The notes under the pieces: generated by a model
What the model saw: the letters and a program-made list of their open reading frames with translations, nothing else
Told to the model about the DNA's origin: nothing
Database searches by the model: none
Shown: positions 8,553-16,530 of the stretch, piece by piece
How the letters are laid out: every line of letters begins with the position of its first letter
Position numbering within the stretch: position 1 is the stretch's first letter
Made by a program: the position numbers and the translations under genes
Assembly (NCBI GenBank): GCA_937139605.1
Contig: CAKZQG010000039.1
Location: 1 to 64,000 of the forward strand
Origin: an uncultured bacterium
GTDB lineage: Bacteria; DRYD01
Direction: 5' to 3'
DNA: 64,000 nt

Positions 8553-10436
8553 ATGAAATCCATAAAAAATATGAAAAAAATTAAATATATCATTGTTTTA
8601 CTATTTATTATTATATTTTTAAAAATTTATTCTTTTATAAAAAATACTATAATTCAAGAAAATTCTATAGTACAATTAGTTAATAATCAAAATGTTATAT
8701 TATTAATTTATAATCCTTTTTATAATAAAAAGTTTCCTTACATTTTAAAAGCTTACAACTCTGTATTAAAAGAAGAAGGATTTAATTATTTAAATATATC
8801 TTATGATTTATTTTTAAGTAAATATAATAAAATGAAAATAGAGAACATAGCTGCCATAATATTTCCTGATAAAATTAATCAGTACTTACCATATGATATT
8901 TCCCTAATAATAAAAGATTATTTAGAAAAAGGGGGTAATATTTTTATCTCTTATGATGCTGGCATAAAAAATACCAAAGATAAATACTTAAAAGAATCTA
9001 TTTTTACATCAATATTAGGAATAAATTATATAACTTATAATATATATAAAGATAAATCTTTTCTATTAGATAATGTAAAATTAATAGATCCTAATTTTAT
9101 AGATTTTCCGTTATCGAGGATAGATGAAAAAAGTGAAATAATAAACTCATATAAATATGGCTCAACTTTTTATTACGCTAGTAATTTAGAAATAAAAAAT
9201 AAAGATTATAAACTAATTGCAGAAACTCATATTTATTCTTTACCTTTTATAATTTTTAAAAAATACAAAAATGGGAACATATATTATGTTAATACCCCTT
9301 TAGGGTATTTAAAAGCATATTCAGATGATCTAATATTAAGAACTAATTTAAAAGCTTTTTTAAATAAAGTAGTAAAGCCTATTCATCTTTCAAAATTACC
9401 AAAGAATAAACCTATTTTAATTTTAAATTATCACGTTGATGCAAGCATAGATTGGAAATCAATAGAATATATGAAAAGAAATAATTTATTAGATAAAGAA
9501 ATAAGAGCGTCATTTCATATAACAGCAGGTGACTTTAGGGATAAAGAAGGAGATAAATTAGGTTTTGATGCTTTAAATAAGGGGAGAAAATATGTAGAGA
9601 TTTTAAGAGAATACGGAGAAATAGGTTCTCATGGGGGCTGGGCTCATAATTATTTTAGTAATTATATCCTCAATAACTTAAATAATCCTAATTTATATCA
9701 CTTTATAAAAGAATATATAGAAAAAAATAACAAAGCATTAGAAGAAATAGTGGGCTATAAAATTGTGGAATATTCTGCACCAAATGGAGTATATCCTCAA
9801 CCACTTAACACTAAAATATTAGAAGAACTAAATATGATATGTTATTATTATACGGGGGATATGGGGAGTTGTCCAAATTTAACATTTTATAATGGTAAAA
9901 AAGTTTCTGATAAAGTTTTAGCTTACCCCGTTTTCCCTTATAAAAGTTTAACTTCATTAGGGGAAATGAAAAAAAATAATATACCTAATCAGGAAGTAAA
10001 AAATTTTTTAAAATATATTATTGACTATATTATATCAAGTGAAAATGTTATACTTTATTATACTCATCCATACGATATATTTTATTACCCAAATGAATTT
10101 AAATTTTTCATAAATTATCTAAAGCAAAAAATAAAAGAAAATAAAATCCAAACCCTAACAATGAAAGAATATACTGAATTCCATTTTAGATTTATAAAAA
10201 CAGTATATAATTATAGCATTAAAGAAAATAAAATATATATTGAAATTTATAATCCTGATAGTTTAAAAGATATATCTATAATAATACCAAAAAAATATAC
10301 AAACAATGATTTTATAAAACTAAACAGAAAATATTTAAATAAAAAAGATATACAAATAAATGAAAATGATAATTATTATGAATTAATTTTTTTAAATTCT
10401 TGTAAGTATTCAAAATTATGGATAAAGTTAAAATAA
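8553..10436 (+). CDS. Polysaccharide-deacetylase-like protein with N-terminal membrane anchor
   Basis: 627-residue protein with an N-terminal transmembrane anchor (about 8-30). Residues about 95-130 (IIFPDKINQYLPY, EKGGNIFISYDAG) resemble a glutamine-amidotransferase-like domain. From about 290 it has an NodB-like fold: LILNYHVDASIDW at the first metal-site strand, ASFHITAGDF, EIGSHGGWAHNYF carrying the His-x-x-x-His-like second motif, YSAPNGVYP, and LYYTHPYDIFYYP near 500. The likely role is trimming or deacetylating the polymer made by the upstream GT2 on the outer face of the inner membrane. Some catalytic residues differ from the canonical set, so activity is uncertain. Confidence 0.65.
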   Translation: MKSIKNMKKIKYIIVLLFIIIFLKIYSFIKNTIIQENSIVQLVNNQNVILLIYNPFYNKKFPYILKAYNSVLKEEGFNYLNISYDLFLSKYNKMKIENIAAIIFPDKINQYLPYDISLIIKDYLEKGGNIFISYDAGIKNTKDKYLKESIFTSILGINYITYNIYKDKSFLLDNVKLIDPNFIDFPLSRIDEKSEIINSYKYGSTFYYASNLEIKNKDYKLIAETHIYSLPFIIFKKYKNGNIYYVNTPLGYLKAYSDDLILRTNLKAFLNKVVKPIHLSKLPKNKPILILNYHVDASIDWKSIEYMKRNNLLDKEIRASFHITAGDFRDKEGDKLGFDALNKGRKYVEILREYGEIGSHGGWAHNYFSNYILNNLNNPNLYHFIKEYIEKNNKALEEIVGYKIVEYSAPNGVYPQPLNTKILEELNMICYYYTGDMGSCPNLTFYNGKKVSDKVLAYPVFPYKSLTSLGEMKKNNIPNQEVKNFLKYIIDYIISSENVILYYTHPYDIFYYPNEFKFFINYLKQKIKENKIQTLTMKEYTEFHFRFIKTVYNYSIKENKIYIEIYNPDSLKDISIIIPKKYTNNDFIKLNRKYLNKKDIQINENDNYYELIFLNSCKYSKLWIKLK

Positions 10437-10482
10437 AGGGAAAAAGAATATAAAAAAACAATATATAAATAGGAGGTGTTAT

Positions 10483-11376
10483 ATGGATTTTTTATCATTT
10501 AAAGATGAATTAATTAAAGTAATTAGAGAAACTATTTTAGGAGATTTAAAAGAAGAATTTAAAACTTTTAGAGCTGAAGTTACTTCGCAATTAGAAGGAT
10601 TTAAAATTGCCATTGAATCCATTAATCATAGAATGAATTCTATTGATTCACGAGTTTCTTCTATTGAAAATAGATTATCTATTATAGAAAAACGGATTGA
10701 TGAAACTAACAAACGTATTGATGAAACTAATAAACGGATTGATGAAAACAATAACAAAATAGAAAAACTCCAAGAGTTTTTATTAAACAAAATTGATGAA
10801 ACCAATAAACGGATTGACGAAACTAATAACAAAATAGAAAAAGTCCAAGAGTTTTTATTAAACAAAATTGATGAAACCAATAAACGGATTGATGAAACTA
10901 ATAACAAAATAGAAAAAGTTCAAGAGTTTTTATTAAACAAAATTGATGAAACCAATAAACGGATTGATGAAACTAATAACAAAATAGAAAAAGTTCAAGA
11001 GTTTTTATTAAACAAAATTGATGAAACCAATAAACGGATTGATGAAACTAATAAACGGATTGATGAAACTAATAAACGTATTGATGAAACTAATAAACGT
11101 ATTGATGAAACTAATAAACGTATTGACGAAAACAATAACAAAATAGAAAAAGTCCAAGAGTTTTTATTAAACAAAATTGACGAAACTAACAAACGTATTG
11201 ATGAAACTAATAAACGGATTGATGAAACTAACAAAAGAATTGATAACATTCAATTTCGTTTAGATGATCTATATACCAGATACACAGATTTAACTTTATT
11301 AGTTAATTCCATTCATAAGCAAATAGTTAACGATTTAATAATTAGAGTAGAAAATCTTGAAAGAAAAGTTGGTTAA
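10483..11376 (+). CDS. Repeat-built coiled-coil protein
   Basis: 297-residue all-helical protein with no recognised enzyme domain. Residues 1-70 form an amphipathic helix. Residues 71-255 are a tandem coiled coil built from the seven-residue unit RIDETNK and a 25-residue unit that ends KIEKVQEFLL; a non-repetitive tail (LDDLYTRYTDLTLLVNSI) follows. It starts with a strong AGGAGGTG ribosome binding site and ends three bases before the DNA methyltransferase gene, so it appears to head the restriction-modification operon. It could be a structural spacer or an oligomerisation factor; no family function can be claimed. The near-identical DNA repeats should make its length unstable. Confidence 0.75.
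   Translation: MDFLSFKDELIKVIRETILGDLKEEFKTFRAEVTSQLEGFKIAIESINHRMNSIDSRVSSIENRLSIIEKRIDETNKRIDETNKRIDENNNKIEKLQEFLLNKIDETNKRIDETNNKIEKVQEFLLNKIDETNKRIDETNNKIEKVQEFLLNKIDETNKRIDETNNKIEKVQEFLLNKIDETNKRIDETNKRIDETNKRIDETNKRIDETNKRIDENNNKIEKVQEFLLNKIDETNKRIDETNKRIDETNKRIDNIQFRLDDLYTRYTDLTLLVNSIHKQIVNDLIIRVENLERKVG
10693..11245 (+). repeat. In-frame tandem repeats (75-bp and 21-bp units)
   Basis: Three near-identical 75-base units occupy 10786-10860, 10861-10935 and 10936-11010 (each starting AACAAAATTGATGAAAC). They are flanked by runs of the 21-base unit whose core is ATTGATGAAACTAATAAACG, including five to six consecutive copies between about 11011 and 11130. All units preserve the reading frame. 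Copies differ by only a few synonymous changes, which suggests recent duplication or ongoing recombination. Confidence 0.9.
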
Positions 11377-11379
11377 ATA

Positions 11380-12513
11380 ATGAATAAAAAAGAAATTAAT
11401 AAACTAAATTTAGTAGAGAATACAAACAAAATAAACCAAATAATAGTAATTAATCGGTTAAAGTTTTTGGAAATTTTAAATGAGTTTTCAAAAATTCAAG
11501 ATATTCAAGAGTTAAAAATAAAATTAAAAGAATTAAAGTTAGTTATCAATTCTATAAATAAAGATCGAACTGAAATTTCTGATAATAATAGCAATACAGA
11601 TAAAATTGAAATAGATTATAATTTTTTAATAAATGAAATAAATTTTATTGAAAATGTATTTAATTTAGAAAAGGCAAAATATTATATAAATAGATTAAAA
11701 AAAGTTTTAACTGAAATAAAAACAAATGGTATAAATGATATAAATTTAAACAGGTGGAAAGAATATAATGAAATAATAACAGATAGTCTGTGGATATTTG
11801 AAAAAAGAGATACATCAGGTGCTCACCTTGGTTGGTACTGGGGGAATTTTATTCCCCAAATTCCAAGGCAATTAATGTTAAGATATACAAAAAAAGGAGA
11901 ATGGGTATTAGATCCATTTGTTGGAAGTGGAACTACTTTAATTGAATGTAGAAAGTTAGGAAGAAACGGCATAGGAATTGAATTAAACTCAGAAGTAGCT
12001 GAAAAAGCTAAAAATCTTATAAATAAAGAACCTAATAAATATAATATAAAAACAGATATAATTATAGGGGATAGTACGGAATTAAATTTTAATCAAATAT
12101 TGGGAAAAATAGGGATAAAAAATGTGCAACTTTTAATAATGCACCCGCCGTACTACGATATCATAAAGTTTAGTAATAATCCAAAAGATTTATCAAATTG
12201 TAGATCTATTAATGAATTTCTAAAAATGTTCAAAAAAGTAGTAGAAAATACTTATGATATACTTGAAAATGGTCGGTACTTAGCTTTAGTTATAGGAGAT
12301 AAATATTCTAAAGGAGAATGGATCCCATTAGGTTTTTATACAATGCAAGAAGTATTAAAAGTAGGATATAAATTAAAAAGTATAGTAGTTAAAAATTTCG
12401 AAGAAACTAGAGCTAAAAGAAATCAACAAAAACTTTGGAGATACAGAGCATTACTGGGGGGATTTTACATATTTAAACATGAATATATTTTTCTATTTAC
12501 TAAAAATTCCTAA
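11380..12513 (+). CDS. Amino-group DNA methyltransferase (N4-cytosine/N6-adenine type)
   Basis: 377 residues. The N-terminal 120 residues are helical and charged, perhaps target recognition. The catalytic domain has the SAM motif I DPFVGSGTT (178-186), GIELNSEVAEKA as motif II, and HPPYYDI (255-261) as the catalytic motif IV, with His in place of the usual Asp/Asn/Ser. This is a class of enzymes methylating exocyclic amino groups to protect host DNA. The next gene, 12 bases on, carries a PD-(D/E)xK nuclease domain, so the pair is very probably a type II restriction-modification system. The target sequence cannot be inferred. Confidence 0.85.
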   Translation: MNKKEINKLNLVENTNKINQIIVINRLKFLEILNEFSKIQDIQELKIKLKELKLVINSINKDRTEISDNNSNTDKIEIDYNFLINEINFIENVFNLEKAKYYINRLKKVLTEIKTNGINDINLNRWKEYNEIITDSLWIFEKRDTSGAHLGWYWGNFIPQIPRQLMLRYTKKGEWVLDPFVGSGTTLIECRKLGRNGIGIELNSEVAEKAKNLINKEPNKYNIKTDIIIGDSTELNFNQILGKIGIKNVQLLIMHPPYYDIIKFSNNPKDLSNCRSINEFLKMFKKVVENTYDILENGRYLALVIGDKYSKGEWIPLGFYTMQEVLKVGYKLKSIVVKNFEETRAKRNQQKLWRYRALLGGFYIFKHEYIFLFTKNS

Positions 12514-12525
12514 AAGATAATAACT

Positions 12526-13581
12526 ATGTTAAGAGGGCATGTTTTCATAGTAAATGAAAATACACTTCCTATCCACTTAGAATACATGTTTGTTGGAACG
12601 AGTGCTGGTCAAAAAGACAACAATATAAGTCTTCTAGCAGATATGCTTAGAGTTAAGGAAAATGATTTTATATTTTTTTACATTGAAGGAAAAGAAAGTC
12701 AAAAAGGGAGGTTTTTCGGTATTTTTAAAGCACTTAACAATAAAGTTTATCATTTAGTTGAAAATAGTGCAAAACACCCTAACTTGAATATTAAATTAAT
12801 CTATCGGAAAGAAATAAATCCATACAAAGCATACTCAAAAGGTGTATTAGAATGGATAGCTCTAGATAAATTACCTACTTACTCAAAAGAATTACTATGG
12901 TCATTAATTTATAGGAAAATGAAAGGGCATAGAGGAAATACAATGCTTTTTCCTTGGGAAATTGAAAAGCTTATTTCCCTTATAGAATACGAAAATGAAG
13001 GACACTATTTTTCAGACCAACACTTTACATTTGATAAAAATACATATCAAATAACTCCAGGAAATCAAACTTACTTTCATAAAATAGGAGAACCTATTCA
13101 ATTGTCTTTAAACGATCTAAAAAAATCTGAAACTCATTTACAAGCATATATTCTACAAAACCTAAGTATAAGTAACAATACATTTTTACCAGAAGTTTTT
13201 GGTAAAAACATAGTATGGATAGGTAATGAAGTATTTGCCGGTAGTAGTATGCAAAAAATAGATATTTTTATAATAGAAAAAATTGATGAAGTAGAATACA
13301 TTTATAGAATAATTGAACTAAAACATCCTAAATCTGGAACTGGTATAAACTCTGCACCTATACAATTAGAATATTATATAAATTGGGCTAGGGAAGATAT
13401 AGGAGGACATATTATTGGTAGTAAAAAATTTAATATTAAACCTATCCTTTTTTCATTAACTAATCAATTTAATTCAGTTCCAAAATCTATTATTACACAA
13501 ATAAAATCCTTAGAAAATATATCAAATTCCCCAGAAATCTGGGAAATAAATTATGATAATCAAATTAATAAGGTACTCTAA
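12526..13581 (+). CDS. Restriction endonuclease: EVE/PUA-like domain plus PD-(D/E)xK nuclease
   Basis: 351-residue protein. Residues 1-110 look like an EVE/PUA-type domain (FIFFYIEGKESQKGRFFGIFKA), a fold used to read modified bases. The C-terminal half has a PD-(D/E)xK nuclease core: Glu202 in SETHLQ, Asp246 in QKIDIFII and Glu264-x-Lys266 in IELKHPKSG. It immediately follows the DNA methyltransferase, so it is most likely the cognate restriction enzyme; the EVE-like domain could alternatively make it a modification-sensing nuclease. It starts without a Shine-Dalgarno, after the string ATAATAACT, which also precedes the ATG at 7455. Confidence 0.75.
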   Translation: MLRGHVFIVNENTLPIHLEYMFVGTSAGQKDNNISLLADMLRVKENDFIFFYIEGKESQKGRFFGIFKALNNKVYHLVENSAKHPNLNIKLIYRKEINPYKAYSKGVLEWIALDKLPTYSKELLWSLIYRKMKGHRGNTMLFPWEIEKLISLIEYENEGHYFSDQHFTFDKNTYQITPGNQTYFHKIGEPIQLSLNDLKKSETHLQAYILQNLSISNNTFLPEVFGKNIVWIGNEVFAGSSMQKIDIFIIEKIDEVEYIYRIIELKHPKSGTGINSAPIQLEYYINWAREDIGGHIIGSKKFNIKPILFSLTNQFNSVPKSIITQIKSLENISNSPEIWEINYDNQINKVL

Positions 13582-13619
13582 AAAACTTTCAAATTAATTT
13601 AAGTTTAAATTAGATAAAT

Positions 13620-14222
13620 ATGAAAACTAATAAATTTAGTAAAGATATAAACGGTAAACCAATAAATGAGTTAATTGAATTAGAGAAACAAATAAGGGGT
13701 TGTACTTTGTGTAATTTAAGTCAAACTAGGACAAATTCAGTACCTGGTAGTGGGAATTATCAGGCTAAATTAATGATAATAGGGGAAGCACCAGGAAGAA
13801 ATGAAGATTTACAAGGGTTACCATTCGTTGGACAAGCAGGGAAACTATTAGAACAAATGCTTAACGAAATTAATATAAAAAGAAAAGATGTTTTTATAAC
13901 TAATGTAGTAAAGTGTCGTCCCCCTGAAAACAGAGATCCCACAGAACAAGAAATAAACTTATGTAAACCCTATCTATTTAAACAAATAGAATTAATCAAT
14001 CCTAAAGTTATACTATTATTAGGAAAATATTCCTTAAAAACAATTTTAAATCTAAACCTAAAGATAAGTTATTTAAAAGGAAGGGTTTTTATAAAAAATG
14101 ATAAATATATATTTTGTACATATCACCCTGCATTTGTATTAAGAAATTATACTTCACATATTGAAGAATATAAATATCATTTTAGTATATTAAAATCAAT
14201 CCTGGAAAAAATCAACCAATAA
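13620..14222 (+). CDS. udg: Family 4 uracil-DNA glycosylase (4Fe-4S)
   Basis: Removes uracil from DNA to start base-excision repair. Family 4 hallmarks are visible: cluster cysteines at about 28, 31 (CTLCNLSQTR), 99 (VVKCRPPENR) and 115 (INLCKPYL), the active-site GEAPGRNEDLQGLPFVG and the C-terminal motif YHPAFVLR. The 200-residue length is normal. This family is common in thermophiles and anaerobes and also occurs in mesophiles. It follows the restriction-modification pair by 38 bases and has no Shine-Dalgarno. Confidence 0.93.
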   Translation: MKTNKFSKDINGKPINELIELEKQIRGCTLCNLSQTRTNSVPGSGNYQAKLMIIGEAPGRNEDLQGLPFVGQAGKLLEQMLNEINIKRKDVFITNVVKCRPPENRDPTEQEINLCKPYLFKQIELINPKVILLLGKYSLKTILNLNLKISYLKGRVFIKNDKYIFCTYHPAFVLRNYTSHIEEYKYHFSILKSILEKINQ

Positions 14223-14246
14223 AAATTAATTAATTAAAATTAAATA

Positions 14247-14975
14247 ATGTTTTATAATTTTAATAATAGATATTTTCTAATACAATCTAGTTATAAAAAC
14301 TTTATAAAAAACTATGAGATAATTGATTTATATAGTTTAAAATTAATAATAAAAACAGAACAAAATAAAATTAACTTTATTAACCCCTTATCTTTATTAT
14401 CAAGTATATCTATTTTTTTTATAAATTATCCAATAAATAAGAAAATAGATTTTTATTCATTTGAAAACAATCATTTATTTAATATTCACTTTAAATATAT
14501 AAATGAAATATATATCAATAAAATTTTTAGGATAGAAGATAAAATAGATAAAAGTTTATCAAAAGAAATAGAAAAAACCATTTTTAAAATAAAACTACCA
14601 CCCTTTTATAGTATTTTAAAAAATATTCCCTTTAATTTTAAAATTGAAATAACTAAAGAAAACGATACAAAGTTTATATTAGCTCAAGAGAAAATTGTAA
14701 ATTACATTTTATATAAAGATAAAGAAGATCAAGAAAATATAATTTGTACTTATTATAAAACTAACGATATAAATAAGATAATAGAATTATTTTACTCAAT
14801 ACAAGAACTTAGAGATAGATATAAAAAAGATGATATACTAAAAAATATACTTATTAATAAAGTGTATTTTTTATTAACATTAAGTAGTGATATTAGTAGT
14901 TTAATAGAATTTTACAGTGATGATGTGATTTATTTGATTTTTGGATTACCAGTAATAATTGATATAATAACTTAA
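14247..14975 (+). CDS. Hypothetical protein
   Basis: 242 residues, rich in Lys, Ile and Asn, with no signal peptide, no clear transmembrane helix and no motif I recognise. Alternating hydrophobic and charged residues suggest a soluble alpha/beta protein. It begins 24 bases after the uracil-DNA glycosylase without a Shine-Dalgarno and is followed 25 bases later by a half-size TSUP transporter. Coding status is supported by length, codon use like its neighbours and its place in a compact run. Confidence 0.55.
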   Translation: MFYNFNNRYFLIQSSYKNFIKNYEIIDLYSLKLIIKTEQNKINFINPLSLLSSISIFFINYPINKKIDFYSFENNHLFNIHFKYINEIYINKIFRIEDKIDKSLSKEIEKTIFKIKLPPFYSILKNIPFNFKIEITKENDTKFILAQEKIVNYILYKDKEDQENIICTYYKTNDINKIIELFYSIQELRDRYKKDDILKNILINKVYFLLTLSSDISSLIEFYSDDVIYLIFGLPVIIDIIT

Positions 14976-15000
14976 ATAAAAAAATAAAAAATATTTAAAA

Positions 15001-15360
15001 ATGTTTATAATAATAACATTATTGATAGGTTTATTAGGTGGGGTTTTAAGTGGTTTATTAGGGGTAGGTGGTGCTACTTTAACTATCCCAGCAATGGTAT
15101 ATCTTTTAAAATTAGATCAAAAAGTAGCTCAAGGCACATCATTAGCACTACTTATGATACCCGTTACTTTACTTGCTGTTATTAATTATTACAAAAACAA
15201 TTTAATAGATAAAAACGTTTTATTGTTATTAGTTATATCTTTTCCTATAGGAGCATTTATAGGATCAGTTATTGCAATAAAACTCCCTTCTTTAATTTTA
15301 AAAAAAATCTTTGCTATATTTTTAATTATAGTAGCTATTAAAATGCTTTTTGATAAATAA
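15001..15360 (+). CDS. Half-size TSUP (TauE/SafE) family membrane transporter
   Basis: 119 residues with four hydrophobic helices. The first carries the family signature GLLGGVLSGLLGVGGATLTIP, followed by QGTSLALLMIPVTLLA and IGAFIGSVIAIKLPS. The TauE/SafE family exports or imports small sulfur or organic anions (sulfite, sulfoacetate and others). Full-length members have about 250 residues made of two such halves; this one is a single half, so it would have to dimerise. No second half is adjacent. A MarR-type regulator follows and could control it. Confidence 0.8.
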   Translation: MFIIITLLIGLLGGVLSGLLGVGGATLTIPAMVYLLKLDQKVAQGTSLALLMIPVTLLAVINYYKNNLIDKNVLLLLVISFPIGAFIGSVIAIKLPSLILKKIFAIFLIIVAIKMLFDK

Positions 15361-15416
15361 AATTAAGGAAATACAAGAAATATAGGATAAAACTTAATTT
15401 TAGCTAATTTTATAAT

Positions 15417-15995
15417 ATGGATATTGATTTCCAAATATTAGAAGGAATAAGAAAAATATCAAATGTTACTGAAAATATATATAATAAACTATCTTTTAAA
15501 AATAATTTAACCTCTTTACAATTAAAAATCCTTTATTTTTTATATTTTAAAAAAAAAGAGAATATCAATATCAAAAGGATTTCTAAGGAAGCTAATCTAA
15601 CATTAGCAACTATAAGTAAATCTGTAAAAAATTTAATTAAAAAAGGATTTTTAAAAACTTATCAAATAGATAACAATAAAAAAGAAAAATACCTTCAATT
15701 AACAGAAAAATCTGATAATATATTACAAACCTTACAAAAAGAAATTGATAAAATAATTAACATAATAAATAAATCCTATAAGAATAATACCGAGAAATAT
15801 CAAACGATAGAATTTTTAATTAATATTATCAATAAATTATTAGAAAATGGATATATAGATAAAGTTAGCATGTGTAATTTATGTGTATTTTATGATGAAA
15901 CCAGAAATTATTGTAAATTCTTATTAAAGGAATTAGATTATAAAAAAATAGAATGTTCTGATTTTATCTACAAAAAATATGCCCAAAAACCTTAA
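15417..15995 (+). CDS. MarR-family regulator with C-terminal cysteine cluster
   Basis: 192-residue transcription factor. The winged helix-turn-helix lies at about residues 30-105 (ISKEANLTLATISKSVKNLIKKGFL, then a basic wing NNKKEKYLQLT), with helices on either side for dimerisation, as in MarR. Unusually, after residue 155 it adds a tail with four cysteines, CNLCVFYDETRNYC and then C about 14 residues on, which could bind zinc or an Fe-S cluster. That would suit redox or metal sensing. The ATG directly abuts TATAAT, suggesting a leaderless transcript. Its last 17 bases may overlap the true start of the next gene. Confidence 0.75.
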   Translation: MDIDFQILEGIRKISNVTENIYNKLSFKNNLTSLQLKILYFLYFKKKENINIKRISKEANLTLATISKSVKNLIKKGFLKTYQIDNNKKEKYLQLTEKSDNILQTLQKEIDKIINIINKSYKNNTEKYQTIEFLINIINKLLENGYIDKVSMCNLCVFYDETRNYCKFLLKELDYKKIECSDFIYKKYAQKP

Positions 15996-16070
15996 AAAAA
16001 AAATATTTTTTTACTAGTTATTATATTTTTAGCTATTGTTTTAATTTTAGCTATTTTCTTTAAAACATAT
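15979..16070 (+). other. Probable N-terminus of the LptC-like gene, out of frame at an A10 run
   Basis: An ATG at 15979 encodes M-P-K-N-L-K-K-K and then reaches a run of ten A residues (15994-16003). One base out of frame, immediately after the run, lies a strong transmembrane segment (IFLLVIIFLAIVLILAIFF) that is in frame with the ATG at 16071. A single extra A would join start, basic leader, helix and body into one LptC-like protein. Confidence 0.6.
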
Positions 16071-16505
16071 ATGAAAATAAAAAAAACAACCAACACAAAA
16101 ATCATAAATTACTTTTACAATTTAAAAATAACAGATAAAAATTACCAGGATATTTATGTAATAATTAAATTAGGATATACAAACGATAATATTTTAAATG
16201 AAAATTCAAGAATATATTTTGAAGATCTTAATATAATATCAAAAGATCAAATTATAAAAATAAATAAAGGATACTATAGAAAAAATATAATATATGTTGA
16301 TACTCCTATAGAAATATATCAAAATAGCACAAAAATTTCTATAAAAAAGGATATATATATATATATGGATAAATTACTTTTAGTAGGAAAAGATGTATAT
16401 ATAATAAATCAAAAAACTAAAACAGTAGCAAATCAAATAAATATAGATTTAAAAACATTAAACTATACTTTAAATAAAGTTTCTGGTACATTTTACAAAC
16501 AATAA
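16071..16505 (+). CDS. LptC-like LPS export protein (body; true start probably upstream)
   Basis: 144 residues from the first ATG, composed of successive beta strands (YVIIKLGYTND, DTPIEIYQNSTKISIKKDIYI, KTVANQINIDLKTLNYTLNKVSGTFY) like the twisted jellyroll of LptC/LptA-type proteins that carry LPS across the periplasm. From this ATG the protein would lack the membrane anchor that LptC needs, but the codons directly upstream, in frame, encode one. It follows that either translation starts elsewhere (ATT at 16005, or ATG at 15979 with a +1 slip at the A10 run) or the sequence has a homopolymer error. Family call is by fold pattern only; an LptF/G-like permease gene is at 36986. Confidence 0.5.
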   Translation: MKIKKTTNTKIINYFYNLKITDKNYQDIYVIIKLGYTNDNILNENSRIYFEDLNIISKDQIIKINKGYYRKNIIYVDTPIEIYQNSTKISIKKDIYIYMDKLLLVGKDVYIINQKTKTVANQINIDLKTLNYTLNKVSGTFYKQ

Positions 16506-16530
16506 ATAACAAATAATTTCAAATAAAATT

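Noticed and set aside
10693-11245. CRISPR-like repetition
   Set aside because: Units are in-frame coding repeats without unique spacers and there are no cas genes.
10626-11249. Antisense open frames across the coiled-coil repeats
   Set aside because: They are low-complexity shadows (repeated LLVSSIR) generated by the sense repeats, without ribosome binding sites.
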